DNA of 64,000 nt from Bin87 sp964347975 (GTDB lineage: Bacteria > Chloroflexota > Dehalococcoidia > Lucifugimonadales > UBA3495): positions 186,001 through 250,000 of the forward strand of contig CAYGAY010000001.1 of NCBI GenBank assembly GCA_964347975.1, given 5' to 3'. Shown piece by piece: positions 17,280 to 25,394 of this stretch. Numbering within the stretch: position 1 is the stretch's first letter; every line of letters begins with the position of its first letter. A program made the position numbers and the translations under genes. The notes below the pieces were generated by a model. The model was not told the DNA's origin, did not search any database, and worked only from the letters and a program-made list of their open reading frames with translations.

Positions 17280-18518
17280 TCATCCCTGAAAGCCGACCCG
17301 GCCGCCCAGCAGCGCCCGCGCCATCACGAATTTGTGGATTTCCGACGTGCCGCCGCCGATGCGAGCGTGGCGGAGCATATGGTACCAATGTGCTATGGGC
17401 AGGTCCAAGGTCTCCCCCAGACCGCCAAACACCTGCATGATCTTGTCGATGCTGCGCCAGCCCCACTCGCCGGCGGCGTACTTGACCATGGACGCTTCAA
17501 CTCGCACGTCCTCGCCGGCGTCGGCCCTGGCCGCCGTTTCCCGCGCCACCGACCGCAGCGCGATGATGTCCATATACACGTCGGTCAGCATCCACTGGAT
17601 TGCCTGCCGGTCCGCGATGGGCCGTCCGTAGGTCACCCGCTGCTGCGACCATTCAATCGCCATTTCCAGGGCGCGGGTCAGTATGCCCAGCGCCATCGCT
17701 CCGCGCAGCAGCCGGTCGTGATGCACCAGCCACTGCTGCCCCAGCGTGAACCCGCCGCCGACTTCTCCCAATACCTGCGTCTGCGGCACCCGCACGTTGT
17801 CCAGGTGGATATAGTGCTGCTGCGCTTTCGTAGGCACAATCCAGACCCGGATGGGTTCAAACGTAACCCCCGCCGTAGGGTTGTCGATGATGAACATCGT
17901 GATGCCGCCGCGCTGCCGTTTGTCCGGGTCGGTAACGGCCTGCACCAGCAGAAAATCGGCGGAGGCCGCGCCCGATATGAACATCTTGCTCCCGTTCAGC
18001 ACCCAGTCGTCGCCGTCGCGCACGGCCCGCGTCTGCATCATCCCGCCGGGGTCGGAACCGGCCTGCGGTTCGGTCTGGCCGAAAGAGTAGTACAGGTCGC
18101 CGTTGATGGCCGGATACAGGTATTTCTCCTCCTGCTCCGGCGTGCAGGCCCCAATCATAAACATCGGCACCGGCGAGGTGGGCAGGTGGACGATGCTGCG
18201 ATGCACCTCCTCTTCCAACACCAGATGACCCAGTGCTCCCATTCCGCCGCCGCCGTACTCTTCAGGCACGAAGGAAGTGTAAATGCCGGTCTGCTGGGAG
18301 ATATTGTTCAGCCTCCCCCATTGCTCGGACGACAGCGTGCCCAGCACTCCGGGGACCGTCTCCAAAACGCCCCGCGGGGCGCCGTTATCCGGCTCGCCCT
18401 CCAGTGGGGGATGCGCCAGGTATTCAGGCTCCAACGGAACACACTCGTCGCGCACAATTTGGCGTACGGTGTTCTTGAGGGCATCCAGCTCCGGAGGCAA
18501 TCCTATTTCCTGGGTCAT
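17280..18518 (-). CDS. Acyl-CoA dehydrogenase family protein
   Basis: 412-residue flavoprotein of the acyl-CoA dehydrogenase fold, most like the ACAD10/11-type branch. Motifs seen: YSFGQTEPQAGSDPGG (FAD and substrate loop), YGRPIADRQAIQWMLTDVYM (helix of the C-terminal domain) and ARIGGGTSEIHKFVMARALLG at the end. The open frame continues upstream, but ATG 18518 has GGAG about 7 nt before it and gives the expected N-terminus (PPELDALKNTVRQIVRDE). Likely FAD-dependent alpha,beta-dehydrogenation of an acyl-CoA; the chain length is unknown. A 14-nt gap separates it from the small membrane protein gene upstream. Confidence 0.92.
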   Translation of the reverse strand: MTQEIGLPPELDALKNTVRQIVRDECVPLEPEYLAHPPLEGEPDNGAPRGVLETVPGVLGTLSSEQWGRLNNISQQTGIYTSFVPEEYGGGGMGALGHLVLEEEVHRSIVHLPTSPVPMFMIGACTPEQEEKYLYPAINGDLYYSFGQTEPQAGSDPGGMMQTRAVRDGDDWVLNGSKMFISGAASADFLLVQAVTDPDKRQRGGITMFIIDNPTAGVTFEPIRVWIVPTKAQQHYIHLDNVRVPQTQVLGEVGGGFTLGQQWLVHHDRLLRGAMALGILTRALEMAIEWSQQRVTYGRPIADRQAIQWMLTDVYMDIIALRSVARETAARADAGEDVRVEASMVKYAAGEWGWRSIDKIMQVFGGLGETLDLPIAHWYHMLRHARIGGGTSEIHKFVMARALLGGRVGFQG

Positions 18519-18532
18519 GCTATCTCCACACC

Positions 18533-18739
18533 TTAATGGAAGGGACAAACGTACTTGAGGGCCTCCAGGGCCGGGTTGTCGTCGGCGGACGGCGCGAGCC
18601 GAGCCACGTATTCCCCCCCTGCCGCCGGCTGGGGCGCCGATGCCGCTTCGATGACTTCCATCACCGAACCCACCGTCCCGAACACAATGGCCGCTGCCAA
18701 CACGACTAGGATGCCAATGCCAATTGTTTTCCTTTTCAT
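18533..18739 (-). CDS. Small single-span membrane protein, unknown
   Basis: 68-residue protein beginning MKRKTIGIGILVVLAAAI, one clear transmembrane or signal-anchor segment, followed by a soluble tail ending KYVCPFH. GGAG precedes the ATG at 18739 by about 9 nt, which is why I choose it over longer in-frame starts. It is first in the minus-strand run leading into the acyl-CoA dehydrogenase. No family recognised; the single Cys near the end is not in a lipobox. Confidence 0.5.
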   Translation of the reverse strand: MKRKTIGIGILVVLAAAIVFGTVGSVMEVIEAASAPQPAAGGEYVARLAPSADDNPALEALKYVCPFH

Positions 18740-18867
18740 ATCGCGGCAACTCCATCCGTAATAGGGTGGAATCATCTTTCCCATCCGACGGGTCATCATT
18801 CTATAACACCGGACGTTTGCACGCTACGGCCCCACCCCTCAAGGCATTCCGGTTTTCCCTTTCCGTC

Positions 18868-18887
18868 ATTCCGGCGAAAGCCGGAAT
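18868..18887 (+). repeat. GAAA-loop palindromic repeat (copy 1)
   Basis: ATTCCGGC-GAAA-GCCGGAAT, a perfect 8-bp inverted repeat with a GAAA loop, flanked by GTC and CC. The same sequence recurs at 33174-33193 and, with compensated changes, at 51601-51620. Confidence 0.8.
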
Positions 18888-18942
18888 CCGCCAAGTCCCA
18901 ATCATAAAAATCCTGTCCATCCTGTCATTGACCTGCCTGCGT

Positions 18943-18971
18943 TTGACATACTTGACGGCTGTATTTACCAT
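18943..18971 (+). promoter_or_regulatory. Candidate promoter for the RCC1-repeat gene
   Basis: TTGACA (18943-18948), 17 nt, TACCAT (18966-18971), lying 38 nt before the start codon. The -35 is perfect and the -10 only partial. Confidence 0.4.
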
Positions 18972-19009
18972 TGGGCCGGTTATCCGAAATCATCATTGGA
19001 GGTTTTGCT

Positions 19010-20428
19010 ATGGGAGCTTTGGTGACGATTCTCCAAAGAACCTGGCGCCCGCGGGTGTTGCTGGCGGCAAGCGCGCTGGCGCTGGTAGCGGGCGCATTGG
19101 CCTGGGCTCAGCCCGGTTCCCCCGCAGCAGGCATTCCGGAAAGTAAGGTTGACTCCGTCGCTGCCGCTCCGGGAACCCGGCAGACCGCGCCCCAGCAGCA
19201 GGGCGCGTTGGGCAGCCCGACCCAGCTGGTAGTAGCCGCCACCGCCAGCGGGCAGGCCACCCTGTCCTGGCGGCCCGCCCCCAATGCCGACATCCATTGG
19301 GCTTACTCGGTGAACGTCAATGGCAGCGGCGGCAAGTGGACCACGGCGCCCGCCGGTTCATCGGTTACGATCACCGACCTGATAAACAACCAGGATTACT
19401 GGTTTATCGTCATCGCCAACCGCGGGCCCGAGGGCAACCGGGAGTGGTCGCAGTGGAGCAACTGGATTAAAGGCACAATCAACGCTGCCGCGCAGCCGGC
19501 GCCCCCGCCCCAGCCGGTGGCCGTCAAGACCATCCCCGCCGGCGCGGCCTTCAGCTCCATCAGCGCCGGCGGCCTGCACTCCTGCGGCGTGCTGCTGGAC
19601 GGCTCCATCGCCTGCTGGGGTTCCGACGGCCGGGGCCAGGCCACGCCGCCGGAAGGCGAGTTCCTCTCGGTGAGCGCCGGCGGCGGGCATACCTGCGGGG
19701 TGAAAGCCGATGGCACCATAGCCTGCTGGGGCAGCGCGGCAGTGCCCTCCCCGCCGGCTGAGCATAAGTTTGTCTCCGTCGATTCCGGCGACGTCCATTC
19801 CTGCGGGCTGATTGCCTGGCCGGGAGGCCAGGCGAATCATGTGGTAATCTGCTGGGGGGCGCCCGGCCTCGGACGAACTGATGATTGGGGGAGTAATTAC
19901 AGTTACAAGCTCGAATTGGTCACCGTCGGCGACGATCACAACTGCGTGTTGTATGATCGACTCCAATTATCAGGTTACCGAAATTATGGGAGCGGTGTTA
20001 CCCGATGCTGGGGCAGCAACGACTCAGGGCAGCGATGGAATATAGATGGTGACGTAAGTGTGGTCACCGCCGGCGGGGAGCATACTTGCGTGTTGTATCG
20101 AAATGGAAGGGTGGGGTGCCGGGGAAACAACACATCCGGCCAGAACACCCCGCCGGCGCCGCCGGAAGGCGACTTTGACCAAGACCCCTTCACCTATACC
20201 GCAGTCAGCGCCGGCGGCTCCCATACCTGCGCCATCAACGGGGACGGCAACGCCACGCAGGCCAAAGGAACCGTGCGCTGCTGGGGCGACAACACCCAGG
20301 GGCAAGCCACGCCGCCCGGCGGGGTTTTCACCGCCATCAGCGCCGGCCGGGCCCACACCTACGGCCTGCGCACCAACGGCCAGGTAGCCTGCTGGGGCGA
20401 CAACACCTACAGCCAGGCGCCGCGCTAG
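19010..20428 (+). CDS. Secreted RCC1-repeat beta-propeller protein with fibronectin-like domain
   Basis: 472 residues. Signal sequence of about 37 residues (LLAASALALVAGALAWAQ), then a fibronectin type III-like domain (about residues 55-150: PTQLVVAATASGQATLSWRP, DYWFIVIANRGPEGNREWS). The rest is about seven RCC1-type repeats of the form SAGGxHTCGVxxDGxIACWGxxxxGQATPP, which should fold as a beta-propeller. RCC1-like secreted proteins are thought to bind partners or polymers; the ligand is unknown. GGAGG precedes ATG 19010 closely, so the 13 codons before it are left out. It stands alone between a divergent gene and selA. Confidence 0.82.
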   Translation: MGALVTILQRTWRPRVLLAASALALVAGALAWAQPGSPAAGIPESKVDSVAAAPGTRQTAPQQQGALGSPTQLVVAATASGQATLSWRPAPNADIHWAYSVNVNGSGGKWTTAPAGSSVTITDLINNQDYWFIVIANRGPEGNREWSQWSNWIKGTINAAAQPAPPPQPVAVKTIPAGAAFSSISAGGLHSCGVLLDGSIACWGSDGRGQATPPEGEFLSVSAGGGHTCGVKADGTIACWGSAAVPSPPAEHKFVSVDSGDVHSCGLIAWPGGQANHVVICWGAPGLGRTDDWGSNYSYKLELVTVGDDHNCVLYDRLQLSGYRNYGSGVTRCWGSNDSGQRWNIDGDVSVVTAGGEHTCVLYRNGRVGCRGNNTSGQNTPPAPPEGDFDQDPFTYTAVSAGGSHTCAINGDGNATQAKGTVRCWGDNTQGQATPPGGVFTAISAGRAHTYGLRTNGQVACWGDNTYSQAPR

Positions 20429-20551
20429 GGATATTCGCGGGGTTTCGCGCCCGGACTCCTGTCCGCAACGGGCAAGAGGCCGGGCTTTCGCATTTCCGGG
20501 GCGGCGATTGTCGGTTCTGTCCTAGCGTAAAGATGGTAGAATACCGCCACC

Positions 20552-21937
20552 ATGACCAACTCCCAGCTACGCAATCTCCCCAGCGTCGAGCGGGTAGTGA
20601 ACAGCCCGCATCTCGCCAACGCCGTTGCGTCATACGGTCGGGATACCGTAGTTGAACTGACTCGGGATGCGCTGACCAATGCCCGACGGCAGGTGCAGGG
20701 CGGGGCCAGCGCGCCGTCCGCCGATGATGTATCTCGCGCCGTTTTGGATCTGCTGGCCGGCCTGGCCGAACCTTCGCCCCGCCCGGTTATCAATGCCACC
20801 GGCGTCATCATCCACACTAATCTGGGCCGCGCGCCCTTGAGCGATGCGGCATTGGCCGCCGCCGACGCGGTAGGCCGGGGCTATTCCGACCTGGAAATCG
20901 ACCTGGACACCGGACGCCGCGGTTCCCGCCAGGCTCATCTGCAATCCCTGTTGCAGCGCATCACGGGCGCGGAGGCCGCGCTGGTCGTCAACAACAACGC
21001 CTCCGCGCTGCTGCTGGGCCTGTCCGCATTGGCCGCCGGCCGCGAGGTAATCGTTACTCGCGGCGAGGCCGTGGAAATCGGCGGCGGGTTCCGTATCCCC
21101 GACGTGCTGCGCCAGAGCGGTTGTACCTTGGTTGACGTGGGCACTACCAACCGCACCTACGTCCGCGACTACGCCGACGCCATCACCGACAACACGGCGG
21201 CATTCCTCAAAGCCCACGCCAGCAATTTTCGCGTTGCAGGGTTCACTTCCGTAGTAGATGAGCGCGATTTGGTCGAACTCGGCTCCCGAACCGGAATCCC
21301 CGTGCTGCACGATTTGGGCAGCGGGGCCCTGCTCCCTACCGAGCGCTACGGACTGGCCCACGAACCGACCCCACAGGAAAGCATGGCGGCCGGCGTCGGA
21401 CTGGCCTTCTTCTCCGGCGACAAGCTGCTGGGCGGGCCCCAGGCCGGCATTGTAGTCGGCCAGCGGGACCTGGTTAGCCGGCTGGAGCGGCACCCGCTGG
21501 CCCGGGCGGTTCGCATCGACAAGATGAGCCTGGCCTGCCTGACCGCAACCTTGACTCACTACCTGATGGGAGAAGCGGAAACTGCAATCCCCATCTGGCG
21601 CATGATCGCCGCCGACCCGCTGGCAATCCGCGCCCGCGCCGAGGCGTGGCGCGAAGCAATTGTCGCCTCCGCCGGCGCGGAAACCGCCGTCGTACCGGCC
21701 CGGTCCGCCATCGGAGGCGGCAGTCTGCCGGGCGAAACTTTGCCCTCTTGGGCCTTGTCAATCTCGCCCAACGGCAGCAGCGCAACCCCGGAATCGCTCT
21801 TGGCATCCCTCCGCAGCCAATCCACTCCGGTAATCGGTCGCATCGCAGAAGACACCGTTCGGCTCGACCCCCGCACCGTGTTGACGGAGCAGGATGACGC
21901 AGTGAAACATGCCATATTAGCGGCGTTGGGCGCCTGA
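20552..21937 (+). CDS. selA: L-seryl-tRNA(Sec) selenium transferase
   Basis: 461-residue PLP enzyme that converts seryl-tRNA(Sec) to selenocysteinyl-tRNA(Sec) with selenophosphate. Family blocks are clear: NLPSVERVV at the N-terminus, NATGVIIHTNLGRAPLS, YSDLEIDLDTGRRGSR, VVNNNASALLL, and the PLP-lysine motif FFSGDKLLGGPQAG with Lys291. Length is as expected. A TAGAAT box lies 9 nt before the ATG, too close for a usual leader. It is the only selenocysteine gene in the window and fits the two UGA-containing thioredoxin-fold genes 12 kb away. The next gene downstream, a hydrolase, follows after 13 nt. Confidence 0.96.
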   Translation: MTNSQLRNLPSVERVVNSPHLANAVASYGRDTVVELTRDALTNARRQVQGGASAPSADDVSRAVLDLLAGLAEPSPRPVINATGVIIHTNLGRAPLSDAALAAADAVGRGYSDLEIDLDTGRRGSRQAHLQSLLQRITGAEAALVVNNNASALLLGLSALAAGREVIVTRGEAVEIGGGFRIPDVLRQSGCTLVDVGTTNRTYVRDYADAITDNTAAFLKAHASNFRVAGFTSVVDERDLVELGSRTGIPVLHDLGSGALLPTERYGLAHEPTPQESMAAGVGLAFFSGDKLLGGPQAGIVVGQRDLVSRLERHPLARAVRIDKMSLACLTATLTHYLMGEAETAIPIWRMIAADPLAIRARAEAWREAIVASAGAETAVVPARSAIGGGSLPGETLPSWALSISPNGSSATPESLLASLRSQSTPVIGRIAEDTVRLDPRTVLTEQDDAVKHAILAALGA

Positions 21938-21950
21938 TCAGGAGAATAGC

Positions 21951-22706
21951 GTGTCGGACTTCCTGTTGATACACGGCGCGGGTCAGGGCGCTTGGAGTTG
22001 GGGTAAAGTTTGGGGGCACATGACCGCTCCCGCCGAGCATCCCCCGCGGTTGTTTCTGGCCCGGCAAGCCGTTCGCGTCCGCGCCGTTGATCTGCCCGGA
22101 CACGGCGCCGACGCGGCCAAGGACGTCGCCATGGTCGATATGTCGGAAAGCGTCCAGACCGTTGCCCGCGTCGCGGAACAGGATGACTTTCGTGATTTCA
22201 CCCTGGTCGGACACGAAATGGGGGGCACGGTAGCATTGTTGGCCGCCCCGCAAATGTCGGTAAAACCCCGGCGGATCGTCCTGGTGAGCGGCATAGTCCC
22301 CGGCAACGGCCGCCCGCCGGCCGCGGCGTATCCCGCCCCCGTCGGGGCGTTGATCCGTTTCTGCCGTACCCTCAGCGCCTTGTCGGCCCGGGACATACCG
22401 GTGCCCATCGGCGCGATCAACCGGTACTGGTGCCGGGGATTGGACAATATGCAGCAGGCGCAAGCCATCGGTCACTTCGGGCCCTTGCCCTTGCGAATGC
22501 TGACTCAACCGGTTTCCCTGGACTTGGGTAACCTGCCCTGCCCGGTCACCTATGTGGTGCTGAGCAACGACCGTCTCATCACCCCCTCCCGCCAGCGTGA
22601 AATGGCCGCGCGCATCCCTGACGCCACGGTCCTTGAACTGGACGCCGCCCACCAGGTCGCCGTGCAGCGCCCCCGCGAACTGGCCGAAGCCCTCCTCGCC
22701 GCGTGA
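21951..22706 (+). CDS. Alpha/beta-hydrolase fold protein with Glu in place of the nucleophile Ser
   Basis: 251 residues from a GTG start, which follows AGGAG by a few bases. Alpha/beta-hydrolase landmarks: LLIHGAGQGAWSW (oxyanion HG), VRAVDLPGHGAD, acid LSNDRLITP and the histidine in DAAHQVAVQRP. The nucleophile elbow, normally G-x-S-x-G, reads GHEMGG, so the catalytic Ser is Glu. The DNA (GGA CAC GAA ATG) shows this directly. The protein may have lost hydrolase activity or use another chemistry (lyase or binding role). Likely co-transcribed with selA and the EndoQ-like gene; the link is not understood. Confidence 0.85.
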   Translation: MSDFLLIHGAGQGAWSWGKVWGHMTAPAEHPPRLFLARQAVRVRAVDLPGHGADAAKDVAMVDMSESVQTVARVAEQDDFRDFTLVGHEMGGTVALLAAPQMSVKPRRIVLVSGIVPGNGRPPAAAYPAPVGALIRFCRTLSALSARDIPVPIGAINRYWCRGLDNMQQAQAIGHFGPLPLRMLTQPVSLDLGNLPCPVTYVVLSNDRLITPSRQREMAARIPDATVLELDAAHQVAVQRPRELAEALLAA

Positions 22707-22716
22707 AACCCGGCCC

Positions 22717-23946
22717 ATGACCGCCGCATCTTTCGTCGCTGACCTGCACATCCATTCCCCTTACGCCTTCGCGTGCAGCAAGCAACTGACCCTGGACAAT
22801 TTGGCGGCTTGGGCGCGGCGTAAGGGCATCGACCTTCTGTCCACCGGCGATTTCACCCATCCGGCTTGGCTCGCCAACCTCCAGTCGAGCCTCGTCGCCG
22901 ACCAGGACGGACTGTATCGTTACGGTGATGCGAGGTTTGTACCGGGGACCGAGATCAGTTGCGTATATCGGCAGGACGGGCGAGTCCGCCGGGTGCATCT
23001 GCTGGTGTTTCTGCCAACCTTGTCCGCGGCCGCGATCTTCAGCCAACAACTCGACCGGCACGGCAACTTGGAAAACGACGGACGCCCCACGGTGCGCCTG
23101 TCGGCCCGTGACCTCACCGCCCTTGCGCTGGACATAACGCCGGAGGCGCGCGTGATTCCGGCCCACGTTTGGACGCCTTGGTATGGACTGTATGGCTCCC
23201 AAGGCGGCTTTGACAGCCTCGTTGAATGTTTCGGCGACTTGTCTCCCCATATCACCGCCGTAGAGAGCGGCCTGTCCTCCGACCCGGCAATGAACCGGGC
23301 CGTCAGCGAACTCGACCGCCGCGCCGTCGTCTCATTCTCAGATGCCCACTCGCCGGGACGCCTGGGCCGCGAGGCTACCGCCCTGTCGGCCCCTTTGTCG
23401 TGGCAAGGCGTTTCCGATGCGCTGCGCGACGGGTCGGTTGCCTACACCGTTGAGTTCTATCCTGAAGAGGGAAAATATCACTACAGCGGACATCGCAAAT
23501 GCGGCATTGCCCTTGGTTCAGTGGAATTGGAACAGCAAGGTACACAGTGCCCGGTTTGCGGGAAATCGCTGACCCTGGGCGTCCTGCATCGCGTAACCGG
23601 GCTTTCCGACAACCCACTGCGGCACAACCTGGAACCGGACGATACCGGCTTTATCAGCATTGACGGCGGTTATCCGCCTTTCGCCCGTCTCATACCCTTG
23701 CCCGAGATCATCGCCGCTGTCCTGGGAATTGGCGTCAATACCCGCGCCGTGTCCCGGCAATATACTTCGATTACCGACCGCCTGGGCAGCGAACTGAACG
23801 CCCTGCTGTGGGCCGCCGATGACGACCTGGTGGCGGCGGCGGGTGGACCAATCGCCCAGGCCATCCTGAAATCTCGCCGTGGTCAGGTGTCCATATCCCC
23901 CGGATACGACGGCCAATATGGTTCGCTGTCTCTGTCCCCTGATTGA
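22717..23946 (+). CDS. Endonuclease Q-like PHP-domain protein
   Basis: 409 residues of the PHP-domain family that contains endonuclease Q, which nicks DNA 5' of deaminated bases in Thermococcus and some bacteria. Motifs: DLHIHSPYAFACSK (PHP metal ligands) near the N-terminus, LSTGDFTHPAWL, VIPAHVWTPW, FSDAHSPGRLGREA, and the zinc-ribbon end HRKCGIALG...CPVCGKSLTLGVLHRV. I use ATG 22717 because it opens right at the domain start. It follows the hydrolase stop by 10 nt. Likely a DNA-repair nuclease for deaminated bases or AP sites; activity is inferred from family. Confidence 0.85.
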   Translation: MTAASFVADLHIHSPYAFACSKQLTLDNLAAWARRKGIDLLSTGDFTHPAWLANLQSSLVADQDGLYRYGDARFVPGTEISCVYRQDGRVRRVHLLVFLPTLSAAAIFSQQLDRHGNLENDGRPTVRLSARDLTALALDITPEARVIPAHVWTPWYGLYGSQGGFDSLVECFGDLSPHITAVESGLSSDPAMNRAVSELDRRAVVSFSDAHSPGRLGREATALSAPLSWQGVSDALRDGSVAYTVEFYPEEGKYHYSGHRKCGIALGSVELEQQGTQCPVCGKSLTLGVLHRVTGLSDNPLRHNLEPDDTGFISIDGGYPPFARLIPLPEIIAAVLGIGVNTRAVSRQYTSITDRLGSELNALLWAADDDLVAAAGGPIAQAILKSRRGQVSISPGYDGQYGSLSLSPD

Positions 23947-24029
23947 TTCGAGGGCGGAGCCATGCCGCCGATTATGCTCCTGTCGCGCTCTTTGCTAGAA
24001 TGTCTCGAAAGTCCACAGGTCGGGCAGAC

Positions 24030-24695
24030 ATGGAAGTTGCGTTGCGCCGGATGCGGGCCGACGACATCCCGCAGGTCATCGAAATCGAGAAAGAGGCCTT
24101 CTCTGTAGGCTGGGTGGGAACGCCCTTTCGCCGCGAGTTGAACAGTCGCTACTGCCGCTTCCTGGTCGCGTATCGGATTGACGCGATCGATAACGCCGCC
24201 CCCTCAACAGCCGCGCCCTCAACAGAGAAACTGCGTTCCGGTCCTCCCGACGCTCCCCTGTGGGCCAGGATGTTGACCGGCGTCAAGTCGGCATTGGGCA
24301 TGGGAGAAGAAGACGCCGCCGACGACTTGGCCGGATACGTGGGCATCTGGATGCAGGGAGATCAGGCGCACATTACCGAAATAGCCGTCCGGGAAGCCCT
24401 GCGCGGTCGCGGCATCGGCGAACTGTTGATTATCGGAACCTTGCGCGTCGCCTACGAGCAGGGGCTGGAAGAGGTTACTTTGGAAGCCCGGGTTTCCAAC
24501 TTTGTGGCCCAACGGTTGTACGACAAATATGGTTTCAACGAAGCCGGCATCCGAAAAAACTATTACGCTGACAACCGGGAAGACGCCGTCATAATGACCA
24601 CCGACCCGATCCACACCGGCGCCTACCGGGAGAAATTCCAGGCCCTCCAGGAACGCTTCCTGGAACGATACGGCGCGGTACAAATTGAACTGTAG
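24030..24695 (+). CDS. GNAT acetyltransferase, RimI-like
   Basis: 221-residue GNAT protein. It opens MEVALRRMRADDIPQVIEIEKEAF, as in RimI-type N-acetyltransferases. A variable insert of about 60 residues (about 55-115) separates this from the acetyl-CoA site AVREALRGRGIGELLIIGTLR and the RLYDKYGF motif. RimI acetylates the N-terminus of ribosomal protein S18; whether this protein does is not known. The start at 24030 fits a TAGAAT -10-like box at 23996. An earlier in-frame ATG at 24000 would overlap that box. Confidence 0.85.
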   Translation: MEVALRRMRADDIPQVIEIEKEAFSVGWVGTPFRRELNSRYCRFLVAYRIDAIDNAAPSTAAPSTEKLRSGPPDAPLWARMLTGVKSALGMGEEDAADDLAGYVGIWMQGDQAHITEIAVREALRGRGIGELLIIGTLRVAYEQGLEEVTLEARVSNFVAQRLYDKYGFNEAGIRKNYYADNREDAVIMTTDPIHTGAYREKFQALQERFLERYGAVQIEL

Positions 24696-24719
24696 TCAAC
24701 TGCCCCCGGCGATGCGCGG

Positions 24720-24748
24720 TTGACCAATGCAATACGCCTTGTTAGAAT
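24720..24748 (+). promoter_or_regulatory. Promoter of coaE operon
   Basis: TTGACC (24720-24725), exactly 17 nt, TAGAAT (24743-24748), 28 nt before the coaE start. Both hexamers are close to the sigma-70 consensus and the spacing is ideal. Confidence 0.65.
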
Positions 24749-24776
24749 GCTCGCCAGTCTTATCTTCTGGGCGGCC

Positions 24777-25394
24777 ATGCTTACAATCGGACTCACGGGC
24801 GGTATCGGCACCGGCAAAAGCGTCGTTGCCGACCTGTTGCGACAACAGGGGGCAGCAATAATTGACGCCGACCGGCTGGGCCACGAAGCCTACACTCCGG
24901 ACTCCGAAGCCTGGCGCCAGGTTCTCGCAGCCTTCGGTGAAGGCATATTGACGGCGGAAGGAGAGATCGACCGGCGAAAATTGGCAGCGATAGTCTTCTC
25001 CGACCCTGCCCAACTCCAGCGACTGAACGCCATCATGCACCCGCTGATGGCCGGCATGGTTCAGCAGCGAAAAGTCCAGTTGGCCGAAGCAAGCGTAGCC
25101 GTCGCAGTAGTCGAAGCCGCCGTACTTTTCGAAGCCGGTTGGGAAACTTTAGTCGACGAAGTCTGGACCACCATCGCCCCGGATGATGTCGTAATTGAAC
25201 GCCTCCGACAACGGAACGGACTAAGCGCGCAAGAGGCCAGTAAACGCATCAATTCACAGATGTCGTCCCAGGACCGAATCCGACGTTCCGACGTGGTGAT
25301 CGAAAACACGTCAGACTTGGTCGCTCTGCAACACCAGGTCAAGACCTTGTGGGAGACTCGAGTCAAAGGAAAGGTAAATCAAGGCAATGGTTGA
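24777..25394 (+). CDS. coaE: Dephospho-CoA kinase
   Basis: 205-residue enzyme catalysing the last step of coenzyme A synthesis. The P-loop GLTGGIGTGKS starts at residue 5, followed by IIDADRLGHEAY, RRKLAAIVFSD, and the LID region QRNGLSAQEASKRINSQMS. ATG 24777 is chosen because the family always begins a few residues before the P-loop and the frame upstream contains the promoter. The stop overlaps the start of the MoxR-type ATPase gene by 8 nt. Confidence 0.95.
   Translation: MLTIGLTGGIGTGKSVVADLLRQQGAAIIDADRLGHEAYTPDSEAWRQVLAAFGEGILTAEGEIDRRKLAAIVFSDPAQLQRLNAIMHPLMAGMVQQRKVQLAEASVAVAVVEAAVLFEAGWETLVDEVWTTIAPDDVVIERLRQRNGLSAQEASKRINSQMSSQDRIRRSDVVIENTSDLVALQHQVKTLWETRVKGKVNQGNG

Noticed and set aside
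16460..18760. FMN riboswitch controlling the rib genes
   Set aside because: No intergenic space long enough for an RFN element exists within the run, and none of its conserved blocks was seen upstream of it.
20429..20551. tRNA-Sec just upstream of selA
   Set aside because: No cloverleaf with a TCA anticodon or long acceptor/T arms can be drawn in this stretch.
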